The notes beneath the pieces are model-generated. The model did not search any database, was not told the origin of the DNA, and worked only from the letters and a program-made list of their open reading frames with translations. Shown here piece by piece: positions 8,849 to 17,800 of a DNA stretch of 64,000 nucleotides; position 1 is the stretch's first letter; each line of letters begins with the position of its first letter. The stretch comes from [Actinomadura] parvosata subsp. kistnae. GTDB lineage: Bacteria > Actinomycetota > Actinomycetes > Streptosporangiales > Streptosporangiaceae. Location of the stretch: the NCBI RefSeq assembly GCF_900323885.1, contig NZ_OOHJ01000022.1, forward strand, positions 744,001 through 808,000, given 5' to 3'. A program made the position numbers and the translations under genes.

Positions 8849-8861
8849 CCGAAAATTTCGG
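8849..8861. promoter_or_regulatory. CCGAAAATTTCGG palindrome before the GH3 gene
   Basis: Perfect 6-bp arms around one base, about 90 bases upstream of the GH3 start. It has the CGAAA-N-TTTCG form known before streptomycete xylanase genes. Nearby imperfect copies (GAATATTTCG at 8831, TTTCCGGAA at 8870) make the region look like a multi-site operator. Confidence 0.6.
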
Positions 8862-8936
8862 GAACGGATTTCCGGAAGAACGGAAACGGTCCCCCACCAC
8901 CCCTCTTGACCAGCACTCTTGGCGCTGTTACGCCGG

Positions 8937-8947
8937 TGAAACTTTCA
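8937..8947. promoter_or_regulatory. TGAAACTTTCA palindrome, second copy
   Basis: Perfect 5-bp arms around one base, same GAAA-N-TTTC core as the sites at 382 and 8849. It lies between the GH3 promoter region and the terminator of the DUF397-like gene. Confidence 0.5.
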
Positions 8948-8967
8948 AGAAACTTGTCCGCACGGAA

Positions 8968-8997
8968 GCGCCCGCCCCCCTGACAGGGAGCGGGCGC
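8968..8997 (-). terminator. Hairpin after the DUF397-like gene
   Basis: GCGCCCGC (8968-8975) pairs with GCGGGCGC (8990-8997), with an inner CCCT/AGGG stem. It starts 18 bases past the stop of the DUF397-like gene and separates it from the GH3 regulatory region. Confidence 0.65.
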
Positions 8998-9014
8998 CGT
9001 CGTGCTGCGGAAGG

Positions 9015-9206
9015 TCAGGCCACGTTGCTCCCCTCGGCCTGGCGGTTGAGCGTTTCGAGGTCGAACGCGCCGGACTTGACGGCCGCGGTGAACGCCTCCC
9101 AGTCGCGGCGAGGAACCTCCAGCACCGCGTCCGGGTTGTCCACGTGGATGAGCTCCACGTGATCGTTGATCCGCTTCGCCGCGACGCGGCTGGCGTCGTG
9201 TGACAT
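9015..9206 (-). CDS. DUF397-like small protein
   Basis: 63-aa protein starting at the ATG at 9206, with GAGGAG upstream. The pattern VLEVPRRDWEAFTAAVKSGAFDLE matches the C-terminal half of DUF397 (hydrophobic-RxxW-FxxAVKxGxFD). Many DUF397 genes sit next to an XRE-type regulator; none is adjacent here. It is a stand-alone gene with its own terminator. Function is unknown. Confidence 0.7.
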   Translation of the reverse strand: MSHDASRVAAKRINDHVELIHVDNPDAVLEVPRRDWEAFTAAVKSGAFDLETLNRQAEGSNVA

Positions 9207-9480
9207 CTGCAGCACTCCTCTCGGTGCACCTGCGGTCTCCGCCCCGGTCACCCGTTCGCAGGAGGACCGGGGCGGTTGCGGGCAGCCTCGCATCCCGGCG
9301 GGTCGCTCGGCCAGCGATATGGCGAGCCGTCCGGTGAGGAAAACCCCTCCATGGATGACGATCTTTAGACCTCGGTGGTAGAAAGGCTCCCCGCGCGGCG
9401 CCTGGAGGGAAGAGAGAGCGCTGGATTTATGGATGTTTCTAGCTTCGTTGAAGCATTCATCCGGCGATGTCCGAGCTGTC
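9207..9480. other. Non-coding gap
   Basis: About 270 bases between the divergent DUF397-like gene and the ArsR-type regulator. Apart from the promoter-like element at its right edge I see no open frame, repeat or strong hairpin. Confidence 0.5.
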
Positions 9481-9486
9481 TACAGT
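9481..9486 (+). promoter_or_regulatory. -10 element TACAGT
   Basis: TACAGT lies 34 bases before the GTG at 9521. The predicted transcript would start near 9493, downstream of an earlier in-frame ATG at 9467, which supports the later start of the next gene. Confidence 0.4.
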
Positions 9487-9520
9487 CCTACCCGTGGGGG
9501 CCCAAGTAACAAGGACGAAC

Positions 9521-10495
9521 GTGTGGAGCGAGCTGCGCGTGAGCTCCACACCGAAGCTCTACATCTCGATCTCACCCAACCTCACCGCCCTTGCCATGCT
9601 CACCGACGCCCTCGCCGGCCGCCGGCGGGGCCTGCCCGAGTTATGGCGCCGGGCGATCAGCTCGCGCGTCGGCCCGTACGGGCACGAGGCCGTGCGGCCT
9701 TTGTCCGCGCCGGGCATCGCGATCGCGCCCGACAGCCTCGTCCCGCACTCCCCCGTCAGCGGCGACTTCTCCATCCAGGCCCAGATCAGCGCGCTGCACG
9801 AGCTCCCCGGCGAAGCCCTCGTCGAGGACCTGGAGCGCACGTTCGGCCCCGGCACGCCGCCGCCGCACTGGCGGGCGGCGGCCGAACGGCCCACCCGCTG
9901 GCTGCGCGGCTACGCCGGCGCCCTGGCCGACGTCTGGAGCACCACGGAGCCCCTGTGGAAGCGGGCCCGCCCGCTGCTGGACAGAGAGGTCGAGCGGGTC
10001 GGCGTGACGACCGTACGGGGCGGCCCCGAGCTGCTGCTCGGCGCCATCAGCGACCGCATCGTGTACGGCGAGCGCGGCCTGCTCCTGCCCGGCCCCGACC
10101 TCGGCACGCACGAGCTGGGCGACCGCCGGCTCGTCCTGGTGCCGATGCTGGCCGGCAAGGACGCGGTCGTCCTCGGCCTGGACGACCCCTCCGCCGTGTG
10201 GATCGCCTACCCGGTGCCCGGGGCGGAGTCCCTGTGGCGCAAACCCGTCGCGCCCGCCCTGGACGAGCTGTCCGCGCTCGTCGGGCCGGTACGGGCGGAC
10301 CTGCTCTGCGCGCTCGACCAGCCCATGACCATGTCCATGCTGGCCACGGACATGAAGATCGCGCCCAGCGGCCTGACGTATCACTGCGACCGGCTGCGCG
10401 CCGGGCGGCTCATCACGAGGGAGCGGCGGGGGCGCGAGGTGTGGATCGCCCGCACCCACCGGGCCGAGGAGCTGCTGGAGCTGTTCCGGCGCTGA
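9521..10495 (+). CDS. ArsR-type winged-helix regulator with DUF5937-like N-terminus
   Basis: 324 aa from the GTG at 9521, which has AAGGA six bases upstream; an ATG at 9467 would add 18 residues. The first about 230 residues (LYISISPNLTALAMLTDAL, then WLRGYAGALADVW and LLLGAISDRIVYGERGLLLP) resemble the ligand-sensing part of actinobacterial ArsR-like regulators. The C-terminal 75 residues form a winged helix: VGPVRADLLCALDQPMTMSMLATDMKIAPSGLTYHCDRL. It lies directly upstream of the first ESX-like gene (20-base gap), so it may be cotranscribed with, or control, the secretion substrates. That link is inferred. Confidence 0.78.
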   Translation: MWSELRVSSTPKLYISISPNLTALAMLTDALAGRRRGLPELWRRAISSRVGPYGHEAVRPLSAPGIAIAPDSLVPHSPVSGDFSIQAQISALHELPGEALVEDLERTFGPGTPPPHWRAAAERPTRWLRGYAGALADVWSTTEPLWKRARPLLDREVERVGVTTVRGGPELLLGAISDRIVYGERGLLLPGPDLGTHELGDRRLVLVPMLAGKDAVVLGLDDPSAVWIAYPVPGAESLWRKPVAPALDELSALVGPVRADLLCALDQPMTMSMLATDMKIAPSGLTYHCDRLRAGRLITRERRGREVWIARTHRAEELLELFRR

Positions 10496-10514
10496 ACGTG
10501 AGGAAGGGGATCCG

Positions 10515-10790
10515 GTGCTGAAGTTCCACCGCGACGCGCTGGACGGGTGCGCGGCGGCGGCCAGGGCGGCCTCCGGCGCGTTCGCCGCCCTGACCGGCCC
10601 CGCGCCGGACGCCGCGGCCTTCGGGGACGTCTCGGGCTCGGCGGCCATGGCCAGGGCGGCGGGCGACCTCAAGCGCGTCTCGGAGGAGGCGGCCCGGCTC
10701 CTGGGCAGCCGCCTGGAGGCGGTGGAGCGCGCCCTGGACGCCGTCGAACGCACCCTCACCACCGCCGACAGCACGGCGGTGCGGCGATGA
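10515..10790 (+). CDS. Small ESX-like type VII secretion protein
   Basis: 91-aa helical protein from the GTG at 10515, preceded by GAGGAAGGGG. It is Ala-rich with heptad-like spacing (AGDLKRVSEEAARLLGSRLEAVERALDAVERTL) and has no classical WXG. Length and helical hairpin character fit the EspC-like class of T7SS targets, and it precedes a WXG-transglycosylase protein by 37 bases. It may be that protein's secretion partner. Recognised mostly by context. Confidence 0.65.
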   Translation: MLKFHRDALDGCAAAARAASGAFAALTGPAPDAAAFGDVSGSAAMARAAGDLKRVSEEAARLLGSRLEAVERALDAVERTLTTADSTAVRR

Positions 10791-10827
10791 GCGGGAACGA
10801 CTCCGCTCGGGGCGGGCGGGTGCGGCG

Positions 10828-12027
10828 ATGAGCGCGATCGACGAGGTCAGGGCGGCTCCCGGGGGTGGGGAGCTGGCCGACCTGGCCGCCAAGCTGGTGG
10901 GCGATCCCGGCGCGATCGGCGCGGCGGCCGGTGCGTGGCGCGCCGCCGCCGGCACGGGCGAGCGGCACACCGGCGCGCTGAGCGCCGCGGCGGCCGAGGT
11001 GGACGGCGCGTGGGAGGGCACCGGCGCCGACGCGTTCGCCGGCTACCTGGGCAAGGTGACCGGCTGCGGCGACCGGCTCCGGCAGGCGCTCACGGAGTGC
11101 GCCGACCACCTCGACGCGGCCGCCCGCACGCTGCGGGACGCGGAGGCGGCGGCACAGGACATCTGCCGCCAGTACGCCACCGCGGCCCAGGAACTACGCG
11201 CCACCGCCCAGGCACCGGCCACCCAGGCGACAGGCGGACAGCCTTCGAGCGGGCCGGTTATGAACGGACCGGCTTCGAGCGGGCAGGCGCAGGTCGTGCA
11301 GGCGACCGGCGGGCCGGCGCAGGCCGTGCCGCTCACCGAGGAGCAGATCGCGCAGGCGCTGCGTCCCATGCTCGACGAGGCCCGCACCGCGTTGCAGCGA
11401 CTGGTCACCGACACCGGCGCGACCCTGTCCGGCACCGCAGGAAAGATCCAGGCGGCGCTCGCCGCCGTCCCGAACGTGGCGGCCGAGCTGCCCGAGCCCG
11501 ACACTCAGCCGTTCACCCCATCGCCGGGCAGGCCGATCGGCTGGTCGCCCGCGCGCCTGGAGGGCCAGGAGACCGCGCTGGCCGCCGCCACCCACGGCTT
11601 GGGCAGCGGCGGTTTCGGCGGTTACGGCCCGAGCGGCCCGCCGCCCCCGGGTGGCGGCCCCGCCCCGCAGGGCCAGGTGGCCGACTGGATCAACCAGGCG
11701 ATCGCGATACTCAAGGCGAACGGTGTCCCCGCCGACAAGATGAACCCGAACGACATCTGGCTGATCATCAAGCACGAGTCGGGCGGCAACCCGCACGCCA
11801 TCAACAACTGGGACTCCAACGCCGCCAAGGGCACCCCGTCGAAGGGCCTGATGCAGACCATCGACCCCACGTTCAACAGCTACAAGCTGCCCGGCCACGG
11901 CGACATCTACAACCCGGTGGACAACATCATCGCCGGGGTGCGGTACAGCATCGCCCGCTACGGCTCGGTCTCGAACGTCCCGGGCGTCGTCGGCATGAAG
12001 ACCGGCGGCGGTTACCGGGGCTACTGA
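10828..12027 (+). CDS. WXG-type T7SS substrate fused to a transglycosylase SLT domain
   Basis: 399 aa. Residues about 1-110 are an ESX-like helical hairpin with the turn motif W62-E-G64 (VDGAWEGTGADAF). A low-complexity linker follows (GGQPSSGPVMNGPASSG), then another helical part and a G/P-rich spacer. The C-terminus is an SLT domain: WLIIKHESGGNPHAINNWDS (catalytic Glu about 317), SKGLMQTIDPTF and NPVDNIIAGVRY. The domain cleaves peptidoglycan glycan strands, so the protein is either a secreted wall hydrolase that helps the machinery cross the wall or an effector. No Sec signal is present, which fits T7SS export. It overlaps the convergent eccB by seven bases. Confidence 0.85.
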   Translation: MSAIDEVRAAPGGGELADLAAKLVGDPGAIGAAAGAWRAAAGTGERHTGALSAAAAEVDGAWEGTGADAFAGYLGKVTGCGDRLRQALTECADHLDAAARTLRDAEAAAQDICRQYATAAQELRATAQAPATQATGGQPSSGPVMNGPASSGQAQVVQATGGPAQAVPLTEEQIAQALRPMLDEARTALQRLVTDTGATLSGTAGKIQAALAAVPNVAAELPEPDTQPFTPSPGRPIGWSPARLEGQETALAAATHGLGSGGFGGYGPSGPPPPGGGPAPQGQVADWINQAIAILKANGVPADKMNPNDIWLIIKHESGGNPHAINNWDSNAAKGTPSKGLMQTIDPTFNSYKLPGHGDIYNPVDNIIAGVRYSIARYGSVSNVPGVVGMKTGGGYRGY

Positions 12028-13415
12028 TCGAGCGCGGGCTTCGCGGCCCGCGCCGGGTCGAGGACGGGGCCTTCGGGGATGAGCTGGAGCAGGTTCACGG
12101 GCACGGGGGTGGCCTGGGCGGCCTGGTAGCCGAGCTTCTCGAGCACGTCCGTGCCGGGCACGGCGTAGCGGCGGCCGTCCTGGGTGACGAGGTAGTACGA
12201 CTGCACGGCGTCGAGCCGGCCGTCGCCGGGCAGCACTCCGGCGAGGACGGCCTGGCCGGGCGGCAGGCGTACGAGGTCGGAGGCGTCGCCGTGCGGCGGG
12301 GGCAGGGTGGCGCCGGTGGTGAGGCGGACGCGGGTGGAGCCGGTGCCGGCGTAGACGGCGCAGAGCGGGGCGGCCGGGTCGTGGGCGGTCATGCGCGGCA
12401 TGGCGGCGGGCAGGCCGTCGGCGGCGACGGTGTCGCGGGAGCGGGAGCGGGGGGCGGCGTTGGCGGTGGCCGCGTCCACGGGGATCTCCCTGACCGCGCC
12501 CCCGCCGTAGGCGGCCCGGCTGGCGGGGTCGCTGAGCAGGAGCGTGGCCTGGCCTTGGGTGATGGGGGCGAGGCCGTCGCCGAGGAGCACGTACCAGCGG
12601 GGGTCGCCGCCGGCCACGCCGTCGGCGCGGAACACCTGGCCGACGGCGGCGGCCTTGCCGCCGGGGCCGGTCACGGGCCGGCCGCGGCCGGGGATGGCGG
12701 GGGCCGCCAGGTCGGGGCCTTCGGGCAGCGCGTTCAGCCAGGAGACGGGCACGGCGGCGGGTGTGGCCGAGGTGAGGCCGCGGGCGATGCCGGGGGCCAC
12801 CCGCATGCGGGTGCCGCGCCAGATCGCCCACGTCTGCCCGCCGACGTCCACGAGCACGGCGTCCCCTTCGGGAACGGGCGTGCCGCCGACCTGGCGGCCG
12901 GCGACGAGCGTCACGTACGGCTCGCGCCCGGTCCGCCCGGCCCGCTCCTGCACGCAGGCGGCCCAGGGGCCGCGGGCCAGGCTCGACGGGGCGGGCAGCG
13001 AGTCGGGGGCGCCGGGGATGCCGATGGCGGCACCGCGCTCGTACATGGCCAGCGCCTCGCGCGCGACGACCCGCTCCTTGACCTGCCCGGCGGCCAGGAC
13101 GAGGCGGGCGGAGGCGTAGTTGGCGACGGGGATGAGCCGGCGTTGCTCCTGGCTGTAGACGAAGCGGGCGCCGGTCTCGCGCTCGATGATCAGTGTGCCG
13201 GGGCTCTCCAGGGACAGGGTGCCGCCGGGGCGCAGCAGGCCGTACACCGCGAAGCCGACGCAGAGCAGGACGGCGACCATGACGCCGGCCAGGAAGCCGA
13301 CGGTCTGGCGGCGCAGCGGCCAGTCCGGCTGGTTGGGCTGGGCGCGCAGGAGGGCCAGCCCGATGCGTTGGAGGGTGAGGCGGTAGGCCTGGTAAAGGTC
13401 GCGCTGGCTGTGCAC
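12021..13415 (-). CDS. eccB: Type VII secretion protein EccB
   Basis: 464-aa core T7SS component, bitopic in the inner membrane with a large extracytoplasmic repeat domain. The signature N-terminus is present (MHSQRDLYQAYRLTLQRIGLALL), with one membrane helix at about 38-62 (VGFLAGVMVAVLLCVGFAVYGLL). Family landmarks follow: ALYVM-like GARFVYSQEQRRLIPVANYASARLVL, and two Cys (ACVQER and APLCAVYAG) that may form a disulfide. Length is normal for EccB. Its start at 13415 lies 139 bases from the divergent small gene at 13555. It should form the membrane complex with EccC and EccD. Confidence 0.95.
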   Translation of the reverse strand: MHSQRDLYQAYRLTLQRIGLALLRAQPNQPDWPLRRQTVGFLAGVMVAVLLCVGFAVYGLLRPGGTLSLESPGTLIIERETGARFVYSQEQRRLIPVANYASARLVLAAGQVKERVVAREALAMYERGAAIGIPGAPDSLPAPSSLARGPWAACVQERAGRTGREPYVTLVAGRQVGGTPVPEGDAVLVDVGGQTWAIWRGTRMRVAPGIARGLTSATPAAVPVSWLNALPEGPDLAAPAIPGRGRPVTGPGGKAAAVGQVFRADGVAGGDPRWYVLLGDGLAPITQGQATLLLSDPASRAAYGGGAVREIPVDAATANAAPRSRSRDTVAADGLPAAMPRMTAHDPAAPLCAVYAGTGSTRVRLTTGATLPPPHGDASDLVRLPPGQAVLAGVLPGDGRLDAVQSYYLVTQDGRRYAVPGTDVLEKLGYQAAQATPVPVNLLQLIPEGPVLDPARAAKPALDQ

Positions 13416-13554
13416 TCCGCCCCTCTGATCACACGAGTACCTTCTTACTCCAATTTATCGGGATAAAGGCCGGGAAGCGGGTCGGTTTCCGATTTGCGAA
13501 CGGTTATTGATCAGTGAATGACATCCGCACCTGACCGCGGCCGGATGTCACAAA

Positions 13555-13878
13555 GTGGAGAACGTGAAACCGGATACGCGTTATCTCACTCCCGACGCGA
13601 TCGGCGAGGTCCGGCGCAGCATCAGGGAAGAGCTGCTGCCGATCTTCACCGAGGTGCGCCAGATCTTCGAGGAGAACAAGGCGGTCGACTTCCCCGGCTG
13701 GGGGGCCGTGGGCGAGTGGACGGTCGGCGCGCTCTACCGGTCACTGCTCGACTCGTTCCTGCGCGACGCCGACGCCGTGCTCGCCGTCCTCGGCAAGTGG
13801 GAGGGCGAGGACCTGAAGCACGCGGAGCAGAACTGGCGCACCGCCGAAGACCTGGCCGTCCAGCGGGTCAAGCCATGA
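13555..13878 (+). CDS. ESX-like small protein with W-G turn
   Basis: 107 aa from the GTG at 13555; the GTG at 13564, which has GGAG just before, would give 104 aa. Two long helices flank a central FPGWGAVGEWT segment, where a WXG turn would be expected, so this is a WXG100-like secretion target. It is followed by a larger gene at 13919; the end of this gene was copied in a 44-bp tandem duplication that lies between the two. No function beyond T7SS association can be stated. Confidence 0.65.
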   Translation: MENVKPDTRYLTPDAIGEVRRSIREELLPIFTEVRQIFEENKAVDFPGWGAVGEWTVGALYRSLLDSFLRDADAVLAVLGKWEGEDLKHAEQNWRTAEDLAVQRVKP

Positions 13879-13937
13879 GCCGCAGGGTCGCGGATCCCGC
13901 CGTCCAGCGGGTCGAGCCGTGAGCCGCAGGGTCGCGG
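13855..13937 (+). repeat. 44-bp tandem duplication spanning a gene junction
   Basis: Bases 13855-13893 recur at 13899-13937 with two mismatches, period 44. Each copy holds the end of one gene (AVQRV-K/E-P, stop) and the start of the next (MSRRVA). The first copy has ATGA at 13875, and reading from it gives a 15-codon dead-end peptide that stops at the second copy. The second has GTGA at 13919, which opens the real downstream gene. Confidence 0.9.
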
Positions 13938-14740
13938 GCCGGGCCGCGGACGGCTCGGCGCTGCGGCAGGCGAAACGCGCCCCCGACCCGGCCGAGGTGC
14001 AGCGCACGCTGCGCCTGGCGGCCAGGCTGGAGCCGTCGATCGCGCTCGGCCTGCTGGCCACCGTCCCGGCCGTCGCGAACGTGCCGGGCATCTGGACCGC
14101 GGCCTCCAACCTCCAGGCGGGCGCCGGCGGCCGGCTCGACAAGCCGGCCAACAACGCGCTCAACGACGTGATCAGGACGTCGGGCGAGAAGTGGATCGCC
14201 GAGGACCAGAAGGCGTTCGCCGCCGCGGCCACCGAGCTGCGCGCCCACCTCGACGCCTTCCGCACGAACGTGCAGTGGGCGGCCTCGCACGTGGACGGCA
14301 TCGGCGACGGGTTCGCCGTGTACTGGGGCGCGGCGGCCGGGATCGCCCGCACGACGTACCTGCGGCTGCTGCGGCTGCAGGCGCTCGCGCTGGTCCCGCA
14401 GACCAGGGTGGCGGCGCGGGTCGCCATGCGCGCGACCGCCGCTCAGGCGAACGCGGCGCTGGCCGCGGCGGGCGGCCGGTTGCAGGCGTTCCTGGGCTCG
14501 ACGCTGAGCGCGGTCGCCGCCTACAGCGGCGGCACGGCGGCCCTGCAGCTCAGGTTCATGCGGCCGGACGGGGCCGCGGCGATCGACTTCGGCCGCGCGG
14601 CCATCGACACGGCGAAGGCGGGCACGTTCGCCGAGCCGCCCGCGAGCGGGCTGCCCGCCGCGACCAGCACGTTCGGCTGGCGGGTCCGGACACCGGACGG
14701 CGACATGGACCTGGACGACGTGGTACGCAACCAGCCATAG
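13919..14740 (+). CDS. Large WXG/ESX-type protein with central hydrophobic part
   Basis: 273 aa from the GTG at 13919. It is Ala-rich and helical: residues about 40-60 (ALGLLATVPAVANVPGIW) and about 150-170 are hydrophobic, and several amphipathic helices occur. It pairs with the 107-aa gene before it, a layout repeated on the minus strand by the 107-aa and 252-aa genes at 21515 and 20760. I recognise no enzymatic motif. It may be a T7SS substrate or membrane-active effector. The ATG at 13875 is out of line with this frame because of the duplication. Confidence 0.65.
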   Translation: MSRRVAGRAADGSALRQAKRAPDPAEVQRTLRLAARLEPSIALGLLATVPAVANVPGIWTAASNLQAGAGGRLDKPANNALNDVIRTSGEKWIAEDQKAFAAAATELRAHLDAFRTNVQWAASHVDGIGDGFAVYWGAAAGIARTTYLRLLRLQALALVPQTRVAARVAMRATAAQANAALAAAGGRLQAFLGSTLSAVAAYSGGTAALQLRFMRPDGAAAIDFGRAAIDTAKAGTFAEPPASGLPAATSTFGWRVRTPDGDMDLDDVVRNQP

Positions 14741-14834
14741 GGGACGGCCAGCCGGGTAAGGGGATCAGTCGGCGGAGGGATCAGTCGGCGGGAGGTCAGC
14801 CGGCGGAGGCGGCCGGTCGGCCGGTGAAGGGCGG

Positions 14835-17800
14835 TCAGCCGGCGAAGGCGGTCTGGACGAGCTTCTCGCCCGACCGCCGGTCCACGTGGATGCCCCGCCC
14901 GGGAGGCAGCTGCCGTGGCCGCACGTTGCCGAAGAGCTGCCCCTCGTCCCTGGGCCCCGACAGCAGCAGCGCGGGCGTGCTCATCTCCTTCAGCCGCCGC
15001 ACCACCGGGTCCATCATGCTGCGCCCGGCGCCGCCCATGGCGCGGGCCAGCACCAGGTGCAGCCCGATGTCGCGGGCCTGGGGCAGCAGGTCGCCGAGCA
15101 CGGCCAGCGGGTTGGCGGAGGTGGCGACGAGGTCGTAGTCGTCCACGATCACGTACAGGTCCTGGCCGGTCCACCAGCTGCGCGTCCTGAGCTGCTCGGA
15201 GGTCAGGTCGGGGGGCGGCAGCCGCTCCTGCATGACCTCGTGCACCCCCTTGAGCAGGGTGGTGGCGGCGGTGCTGGAGGCGGCGTAGCCGATGCGGTGC
15301 GGGGTGTCGGTGGCGTCGAGCAGCGAGCGCCGGTAGTCGATGACCACGAAGCGGGCCTGCGCGGGCGTGCGCCCGTCCGCGATGCCCCGGGCGATCACCT
15401 TCAGCAGGTTGCTCTTGCCGCTCTCGGTGTCGCCGAACACCACGAAGTGCGGGTCGGCGTCGAAGTCGAGCAGGACGGGCGCGAGCGCGGCCTCGTCGAT
15501 GCCGATCGGCACGCGCGTGCCGTCGGGCGGCGGCGCGGGCAGCGTGTGGGCGGGCAGCAGGGCGGGCAGCAGCCGCACCGGCGGGGCCGGATGGTCGTGC
15601 CAGGCCGCCCGCGCGGCCTCGACCAGGGCCGCGACGCCGTCGGCCAGGTCGTCCACGGTGGAGCGGCCGTCGATGCGCGGCAGCGCGGCCAGGAAGTGCA
15701 GCGACTCGCGGGTCAGGCCGCGCCCGGGGGCGCGCTCGGGCACGTTCGCGGCGGCCCTGCGGTCGATCTCGGAGTCGAACGCGTCGCCGAGCCGCAGCTC
15801 CAGCCGGGTGCCGAGCAGGTCGCGCACGCCGGTGCGGAACTCCATCCACCGGTTCGCGGTGCCGACGACGTGCACGCCGAACCCGAGCCCGCGCGTCACC
15901 AGGTCGCCGAGGTCGCCTTCGAGCTGCTCGTACTCCTGGCGCAGCACCGACCACCCGTCCACCACCAGGAACACGTCACCCCAGCCGTCGCCCTCGTAGG
16001 CGCCCGAGGCGACCATCCGCCGGTAGGTGGCCATGGAGTCGATGCCGCGCTCCACGAACAACCGCTCGCGCCGCTCCAGCACGCCCCGCACCTCGGCCAC
16101 GGTCCTGCGCACCGCGTCGGCGTCGAGCCGGGCGGCCACCCCACCGACGTGCGGCAGCCCGGACAGCGCCGACAGCGTGCCGCCGCCGAAGTCCAGGCAG
16201 TAGAACTGCACCTCCTTCGGGGTGTGGGTGAGCGCGAGCGAGGCGATCAGCGTGCGCAGCAGCGTGCTCTTGCCCGTCTGCGGCGCGCCGACGATCGCGA
16301 CGTTGCCCGCCGCGCCCGACAGGTCCAGCCAGTACGGGTCCCGCCGCTGGTCGAACGGGCTGTCCACGATCCCGGCGACGGCGTGCAACCGTCCCGGCCG
16401 CTCCGGGGCCGTGCCGGCGGCGGTGAGCCCGTGCGCGGGCGTGGCCTCGATGCGCGGCAGGAGCCGGTCGAGCGAGGCGGGCTCCTTCAGCGGCGGCAGC
16501 CAGATGCGGTGCGCCTCGGGGCCCTGCCCGGCCAGCCGCTCCACCACGATGTCGAGCAGCGTGTCCTGCCTGCCCGGGTCGTCCGCCACGGGGGGCGCCT
16601 CGACGGCGGGCGGCGCGGGCACCCGTTCCGCGCCGTACCAGACGATCTTGCCGCGGTGGCTCTTGGGGGCGGCCGGCGTGTGCTGCTGCTGCCTCGGCCG
16701 GTACGGGCCGGAGACGTAGGCGGCCTTGAACCGGGTCATTCCGGTCGTCTCGAACATCAGGTACGCGTTGCCCGGCTCGGGCGGCAGCGCGTACGCGTCC
16801 GCGACGCCCAGCACCGCCCGGCTCTCGGCGGCCGAGAACGTGCGCAGCCCGATCCGGTACGACAGGTGCGTGTCGAGCCCGCGCAGCCGCCCCGCCTCCA
16901 GCCGCTGCGAGGCCAGCAGCAGGTGCACGCCGAGCGAGCGGCCGAGCCGCCCGATCATCACGAACAGCTCGATGAACTCCGGCTTGGCCGACAGCAGCTC
17001 GCTGAACTCGTCCAGCACGATGAACAGCGTCGGCAGCGGCTCCAGCGCGGCGCCCTGCTCGCGGGCCTGCTCGTAGTCGCGCAGCGAGGCGTAGTTCCCG
17101 GCCGCGCGCAACAGCTCCTGGCGGCGTACCAGCTCGCCGTGCAGCGCGTCGTGCATGCGGTCGACCAGCGGCAGCTCGTCCTCCAGGTTGGTGATCACCG
17201 CGGAGACGTGCGGCAGCGCGTCGAGCCCGAGGAACGTGGCGCCGCCCTTGAAGTCGACCAGCACGAAGTTCAGCACCTCGGAGGAGTGCGTGATCGCCAG
17301 CGCGAGCACCAGCGTGCGCAGCAGCTCCGACTTGCCGGAACCGGTCGCGCCCACCACCAGCCCGTGCGGGCCCATGCCGCCCTGGGCGGCCTCCTTGATG
17401 TCCAGCTCGACCGGCCGCCCGTCGGCGCCGAGCCCGATCGGCACCCGCAGCCGGTTCCTGACCGGGCGCGGCTGCCAGGTGAGCCGGGGCGAGAGCTGCC
17501 GCGGGTCGCCGAGCCGGAGCAGGTCGGTGAGGGTGGTGTTGGTGGCGAACACGTCCTGCGACTCGGCGCCGCCCCCGGCGGTCGGGGGCCGCAGGGGTGC
17601 GAGCTGCCTGGCCAGCGCGGCGAACGCGGCCGGCGCCATCCGGTCAGGACGCCCCAGTACGGTCCTGACCTCCTTGCCCAGCTCGTCCTGCGCGACCCGG
17701 ACCAGCTCGCCGGGCGTCACCTCCAGCCGCAGGGTGAGCTGCGCCGGCGCCTGCGGGGTCGCGCCGCTCAGGTCGATCACGGTCACGCCCTCGATGACGT

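Noticed and set aside
14741..14834. GGATCAGTCGGCGG-like repeats between the 273-aa gene and eccC as an operator
   Set aside because: Copies are imperfect, lie between convergent gene ends and have no dyad symmetry.
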